A DNA stretch of 7,255 nt from Chitinophaga pinensis (GTDB taxonomy: Bacteria; Bacteroidota; Bacteroidia; Flavobacteriales_D; Crocinitomicaceae), in assembly GCA_945861175.1 (NCBI GenBank), contig CAMATR010000079.1, positions 1 to 7,255 on the forward strand, read 5' to 3'. Below, in pieces: positions 5,840-7,255 of the stretch (position 1 is the first letter of the stretch; each line of letters starts with the position of its first letter). Position numbers and translations under genes: made by a program. The notes under the pieces were generated by a model. The model worked only from the letters and a program-made list of their open reading frames with translations, did no database searches and was not told where the DNA came from.

Positions 5840-6850
5840 ATGATCGAAACAGACATTATTATAATTGGCGCAGGCCCTGTAGGGCTTTTCACCGTATTCG
5901 AAGCGGGACTTTTAAAGTTACATTGCCATTTGATAGATTCTTTACCTCAACCCGGTGGACAATGTTCCGAAATTTATCCTAAAAAGCCCATTTATGATAT
6001 CCCTGGATTCCCTAGTATATTAGCTGGAGAATTGGTTGACAATTTAATGGCTCAAGCAGCCCCTTTCAAACCGGGTTTCACGCTTGGTGAAGCAGCCATG
6101 ACAATCGATAAAACAGACGATGGAAAATTTATTGTTACAACTGTTAAAGGAACGAAACATGCGGCACCAATTGTTGTAATTGCTGGAGGATTAGGTGTTT
6201 TTGAACCACGTAAACCGCCTATCGAAAACCTTCTAGATTATGAAGATAAGGGTGTGGAATACATCATTAAAGACCCTGAATTTTACCGTGGAAAACGTTG
6301 TGTGATAGCAGGAGGAGGAGATTCCGCATTAGATTGGTCAATCTTCTTAGCAGAGAAAAACATTGCAAAAGAAGTTGTTCTTGTTCACCGCAGCAGCTCT
6401 TTCAGAGGACATTTGGATTCAGTACAAAAGGTTATTGACATGGCCGGAACTGGAAAAATAAAATTAATAACGGAAGCTGAAGTAACCGGTATTGGGGGGA
6501 ATGGCAAGGTGGAAAATGTTCTCATAATACATCAAAAAGATGGTGAGATTATCCAAGAAACAGATCATTTTATTCCACTTTTTGGGTTAAAACCAAGCTT
6601 AGGGCCAATCGCTAATTGGGGATTAGAAATTGATAAAAATGCCATAAAAGTTAATACACTTGACTACTCAACAAACATACCTGGGATTTATGCAATCGGT
6701 GATGTGAACATATATGAAAATAAACTCAAATTAATTCTTTGTGGGTTCCATGAAGGCACCTTAGCCGTTCAGTCAGCTTTTGCTCGCATCTATCCAGACA
6801 AAAAAAATATTTTAAAATACACGACAGTAAACGGTGTGCAGGGATTTTAA
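5840..6850 (+). CDS. Ferredoxin-NADP+ reductase, thioredoxin-reductase-like type (YumC-like)
   Basis: Flavoenzyme predicted to move electrons between NADPH and ferredoxin or flavodoxin in the cytoplasm. 336 residues. FAD site GAGPVG (10-15) near the N-terminus; QPGGQCSEIYP (37-47) follows as in this family; NADPH site GGGDSALDW (158-166); HRSSSFRGH (183-191) with basic residues for the 2'-phosphate; second FAD motif YAIGDVN (284-290). True thioredoxin reductases have a CxxC just before the NADPH motif; here the aligned stretch VEYIIKDPEF (139-148) has no cysteine, which argues for FNR and against TrxR. The C-terminal tail ends in Phe336, consistent with the aromatic residue that stacks on the flavin in this FNR class. 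The ATG at 5840 directly precedes the first beta-strand and has an A-rich leader. It is followed after 28 bp by a rhodanese gene, probably one operon. No ferredoxin gene is visible here. Confidence 0.9.
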   Translation: MIETDIIIIGAGPVGLFTVFEAGLLKLHCHLIDSLPQPGGQCSEIYPKKPIYDIPGFPSILAGELVDNLMAQAAPFKPGFTLGEAAMTIDKTDDGKFIVTTVKGTKHAAPIVVIAGGLGVFEPRKPPIENLLDYEDKGVEYIIKDPEFYRGKRCVIAGGGDSALDWSIFLAEKNIAKEVVLVHRSSSFRGHLDSVQKVIDMAGTGKIKLITEAEVTGIGGNGKVENVLIIHQKDGEIIQETDHFIPLFGLKPSLGPIANWGLEIDKNAIKVNTLDYSTNIPGIYAIGDVNIYENKLKLILCGFHEGTLAVQSAFARIYPDKKNILKYTTVNGVQGF

Positions 6851-6878
6851 ATCTGTAAATGCCCAAAAAATAAAAAGC

Positions 6879-7196
6879 ATGAAAGTAGTTTCAGTACAAG
6901 AATTAAAAGCGATGATTGACAACAAGGAAGATTTCCAGTTGATCGACGTGCGCGAACCGTATGAAGCAGAAATTTGTTCCATCAACGGTACATTGATTCC
7001 ATTATCAGAAGTTCCGACGAGAACGGATGAAATCAGCAAAGACAAAAAAGTGGTTGTGCATTGTCGTTCAGGTGCTAGAAGTGGCAATACCATTCAATTC
7101 CTTGAGCAAAATTTCGGTTATTCAAACCTCTATAATCTAACAGGAGGAATTCTTTCCTGGGCGAATGAAATCGACCCGGAAATGGAAACCTACTAA
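6879..7196 (+). CDS. Single-domain rhodanese-like sulfurtransferase
   Basis: 105 residues, the size of GlpE/PspE-type single rhodanese domains. LIDVREPYEAE (21-31) is the conserved CH2-A region. INGTLIPLSEVP (35-46) follows. The active-site loop is HCRSGARS (61-68) with catalytic Cys62 and closing Arg67, the six-residue loop typical of sulfur-transferring rhodaneses. LTGGILSWANE (87-97) is the C-terminal signature. It should be able to carry a persulfide on Cys62; donor and acceptor are unknown. ATG at 6879 was chosen over an in-frame GTG at 6834, because the latter overlaps the FNR gene and adds 15 residues that precede the domain. The leader AAAAAATAAAAAGC is A-rich without a Shine-Dalgarno. 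It lies 28 bp after FNR and 3 bp before the next gene, so is probably co-transcribed; a link to redox or Fe-S metabolism is inferred from context only. Confidence 0.92.
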   Translation: MKVVSVQELKAMIDNKEDFQLIDVREPYEAEICSINGTLIPLSEVPTRTDEISKDKKVVVHCRSGARSGNTIQFLEQNFGYSNLYNLTGGILSWANEIDPEMETY

Positions 7197-7199
7197 CAA

Positions 7200-7255
7200 A
7201 TGAATAGAAAGAACATCAATGCGGTCGTCGTTCTAGGAATCATTTCCCTGGCGAG
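7200..7255 (+). CDS. Start of a probable membrane-anchored protein (truncated by window end)
   Basis: ATG at 7200 opens a frame of 18 visible codons, MNRKNINAVVVLGIISLA, and has no stop before the edge. Positive residues (R3, K4) followed by an uninterrupted hydrophobic stretch look like an N-terminal transmembrane anchor or signal sequence with the N-terminus inside. It begins three bases after the rhodanese stop, so is probably translated from the same transcript. The pattern resembles the first membrane segment of many Bacteroidota sensor histidine kinases, but 18 residues cannot establish that. Confidence 0.6.
   Translation, partial: MNRKNINAVVVLGIISLA

Noticed and set aside
5686..5982. 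Plus-strand frame bridging the methyltransferase and FNR genes
   Set aside because: It runs out of frame through the ends of two well-supported genes and the promoter between them.
6834..6878. GTG start that would extend the rhodanese by 15 residues
   Set aside because: It overlaps the end of the FNR gene and adds a non-conserved tail; ATG 6879 sits at the normal domain start.
6812..7093. Minus-strand frame over the rhodanese gene
   Set aside because: Antisense shadow of the rhodanese catalytic region, with no independent support.

Overview
The window looks like ordinary core chromosome from an AT-rich member of the Bacteroidota, probably class Flavobacteriia or a relative. Three things point there. 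Promoter-like sites fit the Bacteroidota pattern TTG-N19-TAnnTTTG, with the -7 box TACATTTG found twice. Start codons are preceded by A-rich or AT-rich leaders instead of Shine-Dalgarno sequences. MutS and the SpoU-type methyltransferase have sequence features that I recognise, from memory only, as typical of this phylum. No genus can be named from the sequence alone.

Layout. 1-809 (minus) is the 5' part of a gene for a DnaB-type helicase ATPase that lacks the usual DnaB N-terminal domain. Divergent from it, 1076-1852 (plus) encodes a small alpha/beta hydrolase with an intact Ser-Asp-His triad and a terminator that begins over its last codons. 1874-2060 holds nothing I can recognise. 2061-2370 (minus) is a compact stable-RNA unit: tRNA-Gly(GCC), a terminator-like hairpin, tRNA-Leu(TAA), then two successive terminators. 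It is driven by a well-formed promoter at 2427-2456, just past the 3' end of mutS. 2476-5181 (minus) is a complete mutS. Back to back with it, 5211-5744 (plus) encodes a TrmH/SpoU-family RNA 2'-O-methyltransferase. 5840-6850 (plus) encodes a thioredoxin-reductase-like ferredoxin-NADP+ reductase. It is followed closely by a single-domain rhodanese (6879-7196) and the start of a membrane-anchored protein (7200 onward).

How the genes relate. The FNR, rhodanese and downstream membrane protein are spaced like an operon (28 bp, then 3 bp), with a promoter-like box just before the FNR gene. The mutS/methyltransferase junction is unusually tight: 29 bp separates the predicted starts, mutS must start at a non-ATG codon or further inside, and two candidate promoters face each other there.

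I found no transposon, CRISPR array, phage gene or clear defence cassette, and no strong case for an undescribed multi-gene system. The points most worth a second look are the domain-truncated DnaB-like protein with Asp where DnaB usually has its catalytic Glu, the mutS start and promoter arrangement, and the helix mismatches and hairpin arrangement of the tRNA pair.
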